Source: Actinomycetes bacterium (lineage in GTDB: Bacteria > Actinomycetota > Acidimicrobiia > Acidimicrobiales > Acidimicrobiaceae). Taken from it: DNA of 37,066 nt. The stretch covers positions 1 through 37,066 of the forward strand of contig JAKAQL010000018.1 of assembly GCA_021822605.1 (NCBI GenBank). Reading direction: 5' to 3'. Below the pieces are notes generated by a model that made no database searches, was not told where the DNA came from, and saw only the letters and a program-made list of their open reading frames with translations. Position numbers and translations under genes: made by a program. Positions 1-7,665 of this stretch are shown piece by piece; position 1 is the first letter of the stretch; each line of letters starts with the position of its first letter.

Positions 1-28
1 GCCCATAACGGATCTGGCGTCTTGGCAC
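1..28 (-). CDS. Start of a divergent gene running off the left edge (partial)
   Basis: Only nine codons are visible. A GTG at 28-26 on the minus strand is preceded, six bases upstream, by a perfect GAGGAG (plus-strand CTCCTC at 35-40) and opens the frame MPRRQIRYG before the window ends. The strong ribosome site at ideal spacing is the only evidence. It would be divergent from the DUF6788 gene, with the inverted repeat at 59-84 between them. No family can be assigned from nine residues. Confidence 0.35.
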
Positions 29-58
29 GGTGATCTCCTCGATGATGATTGCTTGGCG

Positions 59-84
59 TTCTTGAAGCGTGTACACTTCAAGAA
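59..84. promoter_or_regulatory. Perfect 9-bp inverted repeat, candidate operator
   Basis: TTCTTGAAG (59-67) and CTTCAAGAA (76-84) are exact reverse complements separated by 8 bp. The repeat sits between two divergent start sites (minus at 28, plus at 99/102) and contains the alternative GTG start at 69, which argues against that start. A dimeric repressor site or a hairpin are both possible; no T-tract follows, so a terminator is unlikely. Confidence 0.45.
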
Positions 85-98
85 TAGCACACGAGGAG

Positions 99-443
99 AT
101 GATGACGGAGACATTTGCACGACAACAACAAGCGCAGGCACAGATCGCCGCTGAATTGGGTGAGATAGGTTTCGCTCTACCCGGCAGCCTGGTGTGGCGC
201 ACCACCGCGTGTGGTAGATCCGGTTGTCACTGTCAGGACGACCCACCGGTCTTGCACGGACCTTACCTCACCTGGACCCGGGCAGTAGCTGGCAAGACCG
301 TGACCCGTAAGATCAGTGAAGACCAGCAGGCCCGCTACCAGGCGTGGTTCGACAACGCTCGTAAACTCCATCGTCTTGTCAGTGAACTTGAGGCCCTGTC
401 TCTCGCGGCGTTCGACCTGCTCGAGGGGACCAATAAGCGCTGA
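99..443 (+). CDS. DUF6788 family protein
   Basis: The protein matches, from memory, the small DUF6788 family. It has an N-terminal helical segment, then the core LPGSLVWRTTACGRSGCHC, a HGPYLTWTR segment, a GKTVTRK segment and a helical C-terminus with WFDNARKLHRLVSELEAL. The CGxxxCxC cysteines suggest metal binding, which is inference. No biochemical function is known to me; family members are often seen near transposases. The start is placed at the ATG pair at 99/102 behind GAGGAG (93-98). A GTG at 69 is in frame but lies inside an inverted repeat and lacks a ribosome site. The gene ends only a few bases before the broken end of the beta-helix gene on the other strand, so it may belong to the DNA that truncated that gene. 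Confidence 0.8.
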   Translation: MMTETFARQQQAQAQIAAELGEIGFALPGSLVWRTTACGRSGCHCQDDPPVLHGPYLTWTRAVAGKTVTRKISEDQQARYQAWFDNARKLHRLVSELEALSLAAFDLLEGTNKR

Positions 444-451
444 CCATGTCC

Positions 452-1105
452 TCAAGAGGAGTGATAGCACCCTTCGCCCTTGCATGTGCTGAAAGCCCGG
501 CTAGTGGAGCCCTGTCCACCATCGCCGCCAGCACCGCCAGCACCGGCGTTGTTGTCTTTAATGGTGGAGTTCGTGATCGTCAGGGTGCTGCTCGCGTAGA
601 TTCCACCTCCGTTGTCTCCAGCGGGTGCGAGGCCATTCTCAATCGTAACGCTGACAAGATTTAGTGTCCCTGCTCCTTGCACCGTTAGCACTCGCGCTGT
701 CCCAGTGCCGTTCAGGATCGGCTTGACACTGGTTCCGGCGGGCTCTATGGTAATGTCGAAGGATTTGCCGGCAGAGCCGGTGTACGCCGTAAACCCTCCG
801 AGGTAGTCGCCAGAAGTGCTGGTCAGGGTACCAGATGTAACCAGGTCGATGGCGACGTCAGTAGTGGTGCTAGTTGCGACGGCGTCCAGAGCCCCCTGCA
901 AGCTACAAGGCGAACTCTCGGTGCACCCATTACCAGTTCCGTTGGCTGCGGCATACAGAGTGGTGATCGGGTTCGAGGATGAGGCAAGTTGAGATGTTGA
1001 GATCGCCAGACCCGAACCCAACCCTATCATCCCTATGGAAAACGCCGACACCGTAGCTAGTCGAAATAGACGAGTCTTCTTCGGAAAGAACCGTTGCCTT
1101 ACCAT
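452..1105 (-). pseudogene. Secreted right-handed beta-helix protein, C-terminally truncated
   Basis: The N-terminus is intact. It has a basic start, a hydrophobic signal segment (about residues 18-40), then a CSLQGALDAV-type segment and repeated TLTVxNSTI-like strands ending in a GGG/GAGG glycine-rich part, typical of surface parallel beta-helix proteins (POMP/PE_PGRS-like). Only about 217 residues remain, where such proteins usually have several hundred. After the GGAGGDGGQG stretch the frame runs through about 20 unrelated residues and stops at 452, next to the end of the DUF6788 gene. I read this as 3' truncation, with the junction near 500. The ATG at 1105 follows a GAGGGGG ribosome site; a GTG at 1108 overlaps it. 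The product may still be secreted but is probably non-functional. Confidence 0.6.
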
Positions 1106-1133
1106 CACAACCCCCTCTGTTGCACTTTTGTGG

Positions 1134-1155
1134 CAACTAGATGCCTATCTAGTTG
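1134..1155. promoter_or_regulatory. Perfect 9-bp inverted repeat upstream of the beta-helix gene
   Basis: CAACTAGAT (1134-1142) and ATCTAGTTG (1147-1155) are exact reverse complements around a 4-base centre. The repeat lies 26-47 bp upstream of the minus-strand start at 1105-1108, where a promoter-proximal operator is expected. Assignment as an operator is inference from position. Confidence 0.45.
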
Positions 1156-1212
1156 ACCGTCGAGTCAAATACTCGGGCCAACCCTACATCACAAAACAGG
1201 AACTGGCAACTC

Positions 1213-1288
1213 TGCCATGAGACAGTACTGCGATATGGCAAAAGTGCTAGATGACATAGGTGCTAGATGACATAGGTGCGATATGGCA
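1213..1288. repeat. Array of five 12-bp motifs at exact 16-bp period
   Basis: Read on the minus strand, the motif TGYCATMTMGCA occurs at plus-strand positions 1277-1288 (TGCCATATCGCA), 1261-1272 and 1245-1256 (both TGTCATCTAGCA), 1229-1240 (TGCCATATCGCA) and, diverged, 1213-1224 (TGTCTCATGGCA). Each is separated by exactly 4 bp. Regular arrays like this are seen as multiple protein-binding sites at the ends of IS21-like elements or as iterated operators. No transposase is intact nearby, so a leftover transposon end is my first guess and an operator array for the beta-helix gene the second. Confidence 0.6.
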
Positions 1289-1390
1289 TGGCGGATAGAA
1301 CTACTGAAAGGACTTGATCCCCCGTTTCTCGTAGACGAGTCGCTGCTCCTCTTCTGCGCTGCGAACCGTGCAGCGCTCTGCTACGCAAGA

Positions 1391-1421
1391 GATCCTTCAA
1401 CTGATCCTTCAAGAGATCCTT
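1391..1421. repeat. Short tandem repeat, 12-bp unit, about 2.6 copies
   Basis: GATCCTTCAACT, GATCCTTCAAGA and GATCCTT follow each other head to tail at 1391, 1403 and 1415. There is no coding context. Function unknown. Confidence 0.5.
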
Positions 1422-2271
1422 AGTGTGATAGTTTCAGCGCTTGGGTAGCTAGGTTCTAGGACGGCCCGAGGTCCGTATCCGTGTGGTGAAGCTTCTTTCA
1501 ACTTACGGAACTGCCGTGGGAGTCTGTGCCTCCAAATGGAGTGACCTGTCTTGACAGCATCTCTGCCAACAGTGATGCAACGCGACATTGTCTGAGAGGT
1601 GCCAAAGCACAGTGCGTCCAGCGACTCGGACCCGCCTACTACCAATCGAGGAGGTCAGACAAGATAGCTTAGGCGCTGACCTTTGGTACCTAGTTGGTGG
1701 GAGCTTGGCTGGGTGATCAGAGTGGAAAGGGGCCCTTTGTTCTCTGCTCCTATCCCGGTGACATCGATCCAGTGTCCTCTCGCGATGAGGTGAGGTGGTC
1801 ATGCGAGGGGGCGCTGTGACACTTGTGCAAGTCAGCGCTGTCGCATGACCAGGAGTTACTCCGCTCCTATCACCTAACGATGACCACCATCCTGTCCACA
1901 ATGTGGAGCCGCGCCCAGCAGCGCGCTTCGTTGCCACGACCCAAGGCGAGGGCTCGCAGGTGCACTTGTCCACACGTCTGGATCCGTCCGGTGGTTGTTC
2001 GCCAGTGCACTTGCGCCAGGATGGGAAGGTGCCGGATCGGTGGCGCTTGAGCAAACGACCTGATCGACTGCGAGGATCGCTCTGCCAGGCTGGTACAGCA
2101 CAGAGGAGTAATGTTCTGGCTTGGCGGATGAACGGAGGTTGCTGTACTCGGTTTACGGGGAACAGGAGGGTCCTGTCTGGGGATCAGGCATCTCTAGGTT
2201 TGCCTACCCTGCGGTAGCTAGCATGTCCATCAACCGAGTTGAGCCCAGTGCTCTCAAAAAGGAGGCCGATT
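1422..2271. other. Non-coding or decayed stretch
   Basis: About 850 bp without a convincing gene. Frames of 75-180 codons exist on both strands, but their translations are rich in Arg, Ser, Pro, Thr and Cys, show no family features and contradict each other. The patchwork character beside other broken elements suggests old mobile-element debris. I see no clear transposase motif. Confidence 0.5.
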
Positions 2272-2613
2272 ATGGACACCGTTGATCAAATGGCTGATAG
2301 TGGGACCAACCAGTCGAGGCTCGTTCGCATCCTTGGTTTCGTCCCACGGATTCTGGCATCAAAGCCCCACATCATCTTGCTCACACTCCTCGGGGTCTAC
2401 CTGGTGGTGTTGCCGTTGCTGTCGGTGCACGTCTCAGCCTTCGCTGAGCTGGTTGGAGGCAACTACACCAATGTGACGAGCGATCTTGGCGCCTGCATCG
2501 CGGCCGGCGGGACCATCCATCTCATCAAATCACACCGAGAGCACCGTAGTCAACTGGCCAAGCTCGAGAATCTGGTGACTGAGCTTCATCGCCGACTCGA
2601 TGAGAGGGGCTAA
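2272..2613 (+). CDS. Small membrane protein of unknown function
   Basis: A 113-residue protein with two predicted membrane segments: roughly residues 27-51 (HIILLTLLGVYLVVLPLLSV) and a weaker one near 67-84 around LGACIAAGGTIHLI. A charged, helical C-terminus (SQLAKLENLVTELHRRL) could form a coiled coil. The ATG at 2272 sits behind AAAAAGGAGG with ideal spacing, so this start is preferred over an upstream in-frame GTG at 2239. It lies 127 bp before the ferric-reductase-like gene on the same strand and might be expressed with it, but no family is recognised and the link is positional only. Confidence 0.65.
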   Translation: MDTVDQMADSGTNQSRLVRILGFVPRILASKPHIILLTLLGVYLVVLPLLSVHVSAFAELVGGNYTNVTSDLGACIAAGGTIHLIKSHREHRSQLAKLENLVTELHRRLDERG

Positions 2614-2740
2614 GAGCTTGGGTCTCAGCTTGACTTCAGTCGATACCAAGATTCGCACGGCAAGCTAGAGGGTACACATTAGATGATGGCCGTCATCTCG
2701 TGAGTGACTGGGTCCGTGCTGATTTGGCTAAAGGAGTTGT

Positions 2741-4102
2741 ATGAAAGTATCGGCCTCCGCGGGCGTTGTGTCCACATATGTGGCACGACCGGCGCCCTCG
2801 TCAGGCGAGACTGGCCTGTTGGTTGGGCTAGCGATCGCAGGTCTTGGTCTAGGTGTGGTGCTTGGGCTGCCCTTGGTTGACGGGACCGTCCACGAGATCA
2901 ACGCCCCAGGTGGTTGGACGCTGTTCCTTGGATCGGTAACCGGCCTGGTTGGCACCTACTTCGCGCTAGTGATGGTGTTCCTGGCCTCTCGGCTGCCCAT
3001 GCTCGAGCGGGCCCTAGGCAGAGGTGGGGTGATGGCTTGGCACAAGAACCTCTCGATACTGGCGATCTCCTTCATTCTCGCCCATGCGGTGCTCACCACC
3101 ATGGCCTATGCCGAGATAGCGAAGACCGGATTCACCCATGAGCTTGGTGTGCTGATCAACACCTACCCCGATATGATCACTGCGTTTATCGCGCTTGGGT
3201 TGATGTTGTTGATCGGGTTGGTGTCCTTGCCATGGCTGAGACAGCGACTCTCGCGAGAGAACTGGTGGCTCCTGCATCTCTTGATCTACGTCGCCCTCGT
3301 GCTCTCCTTCGCCCATGAGTTGGCTCTCGGTCCGAGCTTTGTCAACCATCCCATCGCACAGTGGGTGTGGGCGGTGGCGTGGATCGGAGCCGGAGGCGCC
3401 ATCCTCACCTATCGGATCTTCGTGCCGATGCTGCGATCGATGCGCCATGAGTTGCGGGTCGCGGCGGTCGAGCCCCAAGCAAATGGGGTGACCCGGATTC
3501 TGCTGACGGGTCAGTATCTGGAAGACCTGCGACTCCAGGGTGGCCAGTTCTTCGAGTGGCGATTTCTTACGCGTGGTCGATGGTGGCAAGCCCATCCATT
3601 TTCGGTGGTCGAGCGCCAAGAGGACACGTTACGGCTGATGGTGAAGCCAGTAGGGGACTTTTCGTCGAACCTTGCCAAACTCAAGGTAGGTGCTCGTGTC
3701 TGGTTTGAGGGTCCCTATGGCAACTTCACCGTGGGACAACGAGCCAGAGATCGGGCACTGCTCATCGCCGGTGGAATAGGGGTGACGGCCATCAGGGGTC
3801 TGCTCGAGGATCTGCCTCGCGAGAGTCGACCTGCGGTAGTCCTCCGCGTCACTGCCAAGACCGACGTGGTGTTGCTCGATGAACTTGAGCGACTGGCCAA
3901 TGAGCGCAACGGCAAGGTTTATATCTTGAGTGGCGACCGCACGGAGGTGGACCTGCGCACTATTGCTGGCAATATCAAGGACTATCGGAGTCGAGACATC
4001 TTTATCAGTGGATCTCCCGGTTTTGTAGAGGCCGTCCGGGATGTCTTTGTGCAGCTCGGGGTGAAGCGGCGTCAGCTGCACGCAGAGCCCTACTCGATCT
4101 AG
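2741..4102 (+). CDS. Ferric-reductase-like transmembrane flavocytochrome (FAD/NAD(P)-binding)
   Basis: This is a membrane flavocytochrome of the ferric reductase/NADPH oxidase superfamily. The N-terminal 235 residues hold about six membrane helices. H101/H115 and H179/H192 are spaced as the bis-histidine heme b ligands of this family. A ferredoxin-NADP reductase-like module follows, with the FAD motif HPFSVV (285-290) and the nucleotide-binding AGGIGVTAIRG (about 343-353). It should move electrons from cytoplasmic NAD(P)H through FAD and two hemes to the outside. The next two genes encode a covalent-FMN protein and its flavin transferase, so the natural acceptor is probably that FMN protein rather than free iron (inference). 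GGAG precedes the ATG at 2741. Length and domains are complete. Confidence 0.85.
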   Translation: MKVSASAGVVSTYVARPAPSSGETGLLVGLAIAGLGLGVVLGLPLVDGTVHEINAPGGWTLFLGSVTGLVGTYFALVMVFLASRLPMLERALGRGGVMAWHKNLSILAISFILAHAVLTTMAYAEIAKTGFTHELGVLINTYPDMITAFIALGLMLLIGLVSLPWLRQRLSRENWWLLHLLIYVALVLSFAHELALGPSFVNHPIAQWVWAVAWIGAGGAILTYRIFVPMLRSMRHELRVAAVEPQANGVTRILLTGQYLEDLRLQGGQFFEWRFLTRGRWWQAHPFSVVERQEDTLRLMVKPVGDFSSNLAKLKVGARVWFEGPYGNFTVGQRARDRALLIAGGIGVTAIRGLLEDLPRESRPAVVLRVTAKTDVVLLDELERLANERNGKVYILSGDRTEVDLRTIAGNIKDYRSRDIFISGSPGFVEAVRDVFVQLGVKRRQLHAEPYSI

Positions 4103-4157
4103 CAAATCGGAGGGATAGGTGGGTGACCAATGGCAAGAATGATGAGAGGAAGATCGC

Positions 4158-4613
4158 ATGCGTAGAGTACTGACGGTGCTCGGGGCAACGGTGGTGGGGC
4201 TCATTGGGGTTCTTGCGCTCCACCCTAGGGCCAAGACCCAGTTGAGCGTCGCCTCGGTTGATAAGGCTCATCGAAGCTCAAGGGCGAACAAGGCCAAGGC
4301 TGCGATACCGACCAATGCACCGCTCCCGGCGGGGCCAACGTCGGTAACCGGACCGCTGACGAACTACGGATTTGGCGACATTGCAGTGACGGTGGATGTG
4401 AAGGCACACAAGATTGTCGATATCTCAATCGCGAAGTTCCAGGCACTCGAGGCATACTCGATCGAGATCGAACAGGCCTCGGTCCCCTCTCTGCGTGCGG
4501 AGGCGCTCAAAGCCCAGGGACTCCCGATCGCCATCGTCTCGGGTGCGACCTATACGAGTCAAGGCTTTGCCTACTCGTTGCAGGGTGCATTGAACAAGTT
4601 GCGAGGTAAGTAG
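4158..4613 (+). CDS. Exported FMN-binding protein, covalently flavinylated
   Basis: A 151-residue protein with an N-terminal signal/anchor (residues 3-22), a basic Lys/Ala/Pro linker to about residue 60 and one FMN_bind domain. The flavinylation motif SGATYTSQGF lies at 128-137; T131 is the residue to which ApbE attaches FMN by a phosphoester in this family. It probably acts outside the membrane as a one-domain electron carrier reduced by the upstream flavocytochrome. The stop codon overlaps the GTG start of apbE by one base (TAGTG at 4611-4615), so the two are translationally coupled. The final electron acceptor is not shown by the sequence. Confidence 0.85.
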   Translation: MRRVLTVLGATVVGLIGVLALHPRAKTQLSVASVDKAHRSSRANKAKAAIPTNAPLPAGPTSVTGPLTNYGFGDIAVTVDVKAHKIVDISIAKFQALEAYSIEIEQASVPSLRAEALKAQGLPIAIVSGATYTSQGFAYSLQGALNKLRGK

Positions 4614-5398
4614 TGCTCGCTGAGATTGCGACCATGGGTACGGTCTTTACCCTCTCTGTCGCTGATCAGAATGGGGCGGAGACCGTGGATCACATCGAGG
4701 GTGGCTGGGAGTTACTTGTTGAGCGCGCGACCACCGAGCTTGCACGTATCGACGCTGTCTTTAGCACCTATCGGAGTGATAGTGAGGTGAGCCGCTGGCG
4801 TCGAGGTGAGCGCGGCGTGTGTAGCGATGATCTCGACGAGGTGATCAGCCTGTGCGAGACTGCGCGAGACCTTTCAGATGGTTACTTTGACCCATGGGCG
4901 GTTCCTGGAGGGTTTGACCCATCGGGGTTGGTGAAGGGTTGGGCAGCTGAGCGTGTCCTTGGGATGATGGTCACAGCAGGAGTCTCTGAAGCGGTGGTCA
5001 ACGGCGGCGGAGACATTGCGATCCATAGCGACACCCCGATCAACGTAGGCATCCGTCACCCTCACCACGCTGACCGGCTATGCGGAGTGGTTCAGACCAA
5101 TACCGCCGTGGCGACGTCGGGGCTCTATGAGCGCGGATGCCATGTCGTCAACCCCTTCGGCGGTGAACTCGGCGCGTTTGCGGCTACGGTCGTAGGGGCA
5201 CCACTCTACCTCGCTGATGCGCTCGCGACAGCGGTGATCGCCGGAGGCATGCGAGTTCTCGAACGAATCGGTCAGGAGGGTTCTTTCCGTGGTTTGCTGA
5301 TCACTCACGATGAGACGATGCATGCGCTGCCGGGAACGGTGCTCTCATTGGCAGACCTCCAGGGGTCGCAAGGACTTCCAGAGGGCTCTCTGAACTAG
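4613..5398 (+). CDS. apbE: FAD:protein FMN transferase (ApbE family)
   Basis: ApbE transfers FMN from FAD to a threonine of FMN_bind proteins. Family motifs are visible in order: MGTVFTLSV near the N-terminus (8-16), DPSGLVKGWAAERV (102-115), VVNGGGDIAI (128-137), TSGLYERGCHVVNP (168-181) and ADALATAVIAGG (201-212), whose Asp and Thr belong to the Mg site. The 261-residue length fits the shorter, cytoplasmic-looking ApbE forms; no signal peptide is obvious, though the family often acts outside the membrane. The substrate is almost certainly the FMN_bind protein encoded immediately upstream, with which it overlaps by one base. Its stop overlaps that of the convergent peroxidase gene in CTAG (5395-5398). 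Confidence 0.9.
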   Translation: MLAEIATMGTVFTLSVADQNGAETVDHIEGGWELLVERATTELARIDAVFSTYRSDSEVSRWRRGERGVCSDDLDEVISLCETARDLSDGYFDPWAVPGGFDPSGLVKGWAAERVLGMMVTAGVSEAVVNGGGDIAIHSDTPINVGIRHPHHADRLCGVVQTNTAVATSGLYERGCHVVNPFGGELGAFAATVVGAPLYLADALATAVIAGGMRVLERIGQEGSFRGLLITHDETMHALPGTVLSLADLQGSQGLPEGSLN

Positions 5399-6318
5399 GC
5401 GTCGCTGAGGAGTTCCAGAAGCTGCATCGATGGACAGAAGAAGAGGGTACCGGTGAGCGCGGTGGAGAAGTCGAGCAACCGGTCGTGGTTGCCGGGAGGA
5501 TCTCCTAGGAACATGTTGTTCAGCATCTGCTCGGTGATCCGGACGTCTTTTGCATAACCGATAAAGTAGGTGCCGTAGCTCTGGTCCTGAAGGCTGCCAA
5601 AAGGCATGTTGAGCCGATAGATCGCGAGCTCCTCGTCGTTGGTGTCGCGGATGTTGTTGAGTGCGACATGGGAGTTGACAGGCTTGATTGTGTCGTCGAG
5701 TTCAATATTTTCGAGTTTGCGACGCCCGACTGCTCGTTCCTGATCCTCGGTGGTGAGTGCTTCCCATGCTTTAAGATCGTGGAGATACTTCTGGACGATC
5801 ACATAACTGCCGCCGATGAAGTCTGGTTCCTCCTCCCTGATGATGGCTACCTCGGCCGCCTCGCTCTGATCGGGGTTCTCTGTCCCATCGACGAAACCGA
5901 GGAGATCGCGTTGGTCGAGATACTTAAAACCCTGTACCTCGTCAACGATCTCGGAGCCGGTCGGTAGTCGGTCCTTGATGAGACGAGCGAGCTCGAAGCA
6001 TAGGCCGAGCTCTTGGGATCGGATGTGGAAGAACAGATCTCCCGGCGTGGACGGCGCATGGTGGGTGGCACCATTGACTGGGATGAAGGGGTGGAGGTGT
6101 GCGGGTCGCTCGTTCGGCGAGAGCTGATCCCAAAGCAGTGAGCCGATGCCGATAACGCAGCTGAGTTGGTCCTCAGGATAGCGAAAACCCACTGCCTTGG
6201 TGAGGCCACTGACCTCTCCGAGGAGGGAGCGGATCTCGTTCGTTCGATCGGACGCAACAGTGGCGACCATGAAAATGGCGGCTCGAGTCAGCGGTGTTGC
6301 AATCTCTTGGGGCCTCAT
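5395..6318 (-). CDS. Dyp-type heme peroxidase (YfeX-like)
   Basis: A 307-residue dye-decolorizing peroxidase. Using the start at 6318, the GxxDG motif GFVDGTENP begins at about 141 with the distal Asp at 144. The proximal heme ligand is H217 in NSHVALNN, and the distal Arg is R235 in YRLNMPFG. It uses H2O2 to oxidise an unknown substrate in the cytoplasm; no signal peptide and no encapsulin-targeting tail are seen. The start at 6318 is chosen because AGGAGGT lies five bases upstream; an upstream GTG frame at 6366 has no such site. It is convergent with apbE and about 93 bp downstream of the DoxX-like gene, likely in one transcript. Confidence 0.88.
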   Translation of the reverse strand: MRPQEIATPLTRAAIFMVATVASDRTNEIRSLLGEVSGLTKAVGFRYPEDQLSCVIGIGSLLWDQLSPNERPAHLHPFIPVNGATHHAPSTPGDLFFHIRSQELGLCFELARLIKDRLPTGSEIVDEVQGFKYLDQRDLLGFVDGTENPDQSEAAEVAIIREEEPDFIGGSYVIVQKYLHDLKAWEALTTEDQERAVGRRKLENIELDDTIKPVNSHVALNNIRDTNDEELAIYRLNMPFGSLQDQSYGTYFIGYAKDVRITEQMLNNMFLGDPPGNHDRLLDFSTALTGTLFFCPSMQLLELLSDA

Positions 6319-6411
6319 GTTACCTCCTGCTAGACGGATGCGGGCGGCCACCATCGAGCGCCTCACATGTTGTGACTACCACCCCGGTGGGTACTGCTTC
6401 GGTGGATTGGG

Positions 6412-6786
6412 CTAGCTGACGATCTCGAGGAGGAGCCCCCCAAGGATCGCCGCATTCTTGTAGAACTGGATGCTTTGATTCTTCCGCGCCGCCTCGTCTT
6501 CTTCACGCCAAAAGGGGTGGCCTACGATGGTTGTCGCGGTGATGGAGGTTGCGAGCCCGAGCGCTGCAAGCTTGGGCTTGATGCCAAGCGCGAGTGCAAC
6601 ACCACCTGCTACCATGACACCACCGTTCAAACGCACGAGCTCCTGGCTTGCCGGCAGGCCTGAGCGCTCAAGGGCTTTGTGTCGCATGCCTGGTTCACGA
6701 GCTGCCCCTAGACCCCCGTAGATCAATGGAGAGGCGACCATTGCTCGCCCAAGTTGGCGGCAAAGCTTTCTTGTTGCTTGGCTCAT
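6412..6786 (-). CDS. DoxX family membrane protein
   Basis: A 124-residue protein with the DoxX layout. It has an N-terminal helix with SPLIYGGLGAAREP, a second helix around VRLNGGVMVAGGVALALGIKPKLAAL, a third ATSITATTIVGHPFW followed by a charged loop, and the end helix KNAAILGGLLLEIVS, which carries the characteristic Lys-Asn-x-x-x-x-Gly-Gly. DoxX proteins are small four-helix membrane proteins linked to redox or thiol stress in actinobacteria (MSMEG/Rv0096-type work is on relatives, not this protein). The peroxidase gene follows on the same strand, so joint expression in oxidant defence is plausible. An AAGAAGAGA stretch upstream of the ATG serves as a ribosome site. Confidence 0.8.
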   Translation of the reverse strand: MSQATRKLCRQLGRAMVASPLIYGGLGAAREPGMRHKALERSGLPASQELVRLNGGVMVAGGVALALGIKPKLAALGLATSITATTIVGHPFWREEDEAARKNQSIQFYKNAAILGGLLLEIVS

Positions 6787-7488
6787 GGTGATCTCTTCTT
6801 TCTGTGTGGTCGCGTGAAAATGTAGTTCTAGCCAAGTCTAGCGGGGGTAGTCCACCATTGAGGGATGGGAGGAGGACGATAAAGGGCTAGTGGCCGATTG
6901 AAGGAACCCTTATGGGTCGGTTCAGGGGTGCGATCAACGGTTAGGCGTGGATCCTGCGATGCCCCTCCGCCACCTCGTCACGGCGTTACCACGATCAGCG
7001 CCAACAGTTGAAGGGAATACAGTGAGTACGGATGTCGGCGAGTGGGGTGAGTTGAGTGCGATGGGTGGCTCCAATTCCAGTCGGATGTTTTACTGAACGT
7101 CGTTCATTTAACAATTAGGCAAGAGGTTTCCATCTCGTCGATGCTGGCCAACCTGGGCTGCGAAGGTGGATTCTTGTTAGTCATCGTCTGGATATCTCTC
7201 CTGATGTCGTTCATCGGTGGAGCGCGCAGCCCATGGGTGGCTGACAGGAAAAATGCGCACCGTCTCTGCGCCTGAGCGGAAGCAATGGCGGTTTCACCGA
7301 CGCCACAACGGCAACGCTCTTTCATGTTTCGCATACTCAGGTGGTCTGCTACCATCGGTGAGCTGGTCTGTTACGATTGGTTGATGGATATTCGTGCGTC
7401 TAGCTGGCTTCGTCTCGCGTCGCGACGCTCTCATCGCGAAGGATCGGCCATGGGCGATCATGGGGGGTTGATCGGAGCAGAACCGGGG

Positions 7489-7539
7489 TGCCAAACTGTA
7501 ATTTTTGCCAAACTTCCACTTTTGCCAAACTGTAATATT
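7489..7539 (+). repeat. Three direct repeats, exact 17-bp period
   Basis: TGCCAAACT occurs at 7489, 7506 and 7523. The full units are TGCCAAACTGTAATTTT, TGCCAAACTTCCACTTT and TGCCAAACTGTAATATT, so units 1 and 3 are nearly identical. Such phased copies could be iterated transcription-factor sites or the end of a decayed insertion sequence. There is no gene within the array. Confidence 0.6.
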
Positions 7540-7604
7540 GTGCTACTGAAATAATCTGTTCAAGTAGTACCGTGTTTGAGCAAATGATTTTATTTAGGAA
7601 ATAC

Positions 7605-7665
7605 TAGCTGAGTTGAGTGAGATTTGTACTAATGTCTGGTACAAATAGAGTAGTCGTCTCAGCTA
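7605..7665. promoter_or_regulatory. Nested, nearly coaxial inverted repeats upstream of an orphan regulator
   Basis: The outer arms TAGCTGAG (7605-7612) and CTCAGCTA (7658-7665) and the inner arms ATTTGTAC (7622-7629) and GTACAAAT (7639-7646) are all perfect and share a centre within 1 bp (7635 versus 7634). The 61-bp unit could form an extended hairpin in DNA or RNA, or present two dimer half-site pairs. It ends 121 bp before the start of the response-regulator-like gene. No T-tract follows. Autoregulation is a guess. Confidence 0.5.

Noticed and set aside
1213-1288. The regular repeat array considered as a CRISPR
   Set aside because: Repeats of 12 bp with 4-bp spacers are far too short, and no cas gene is present.
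1503-2054. A 183-codon minus-strand frame in the left accessory region
   Set aside because: Low-complexity Arg/Ser/Thr/Pro translation; overlapping frames on the other strand are equally long; no recognisable motif.
3014-3619. A 201-codon minus-strand frame in the flavocytochrome gene
   Set aside because: Antisense to a complete, motif-bearing gene; composition unnatural.
5395-6318. Dyp peroxidase considered as encapsulin cargo
   Set aside because: No targeting tail at the C-terminus and no encapsulin shell gene in the window.
7085-7110. A GAAC-GTC-GTTC dyad considered as a LexA (SOS) box
   Set aside because: Actinobacterial SOS boxes have four central bases (GAAC-N4-GTTC); this one has three and no gene start follows it.
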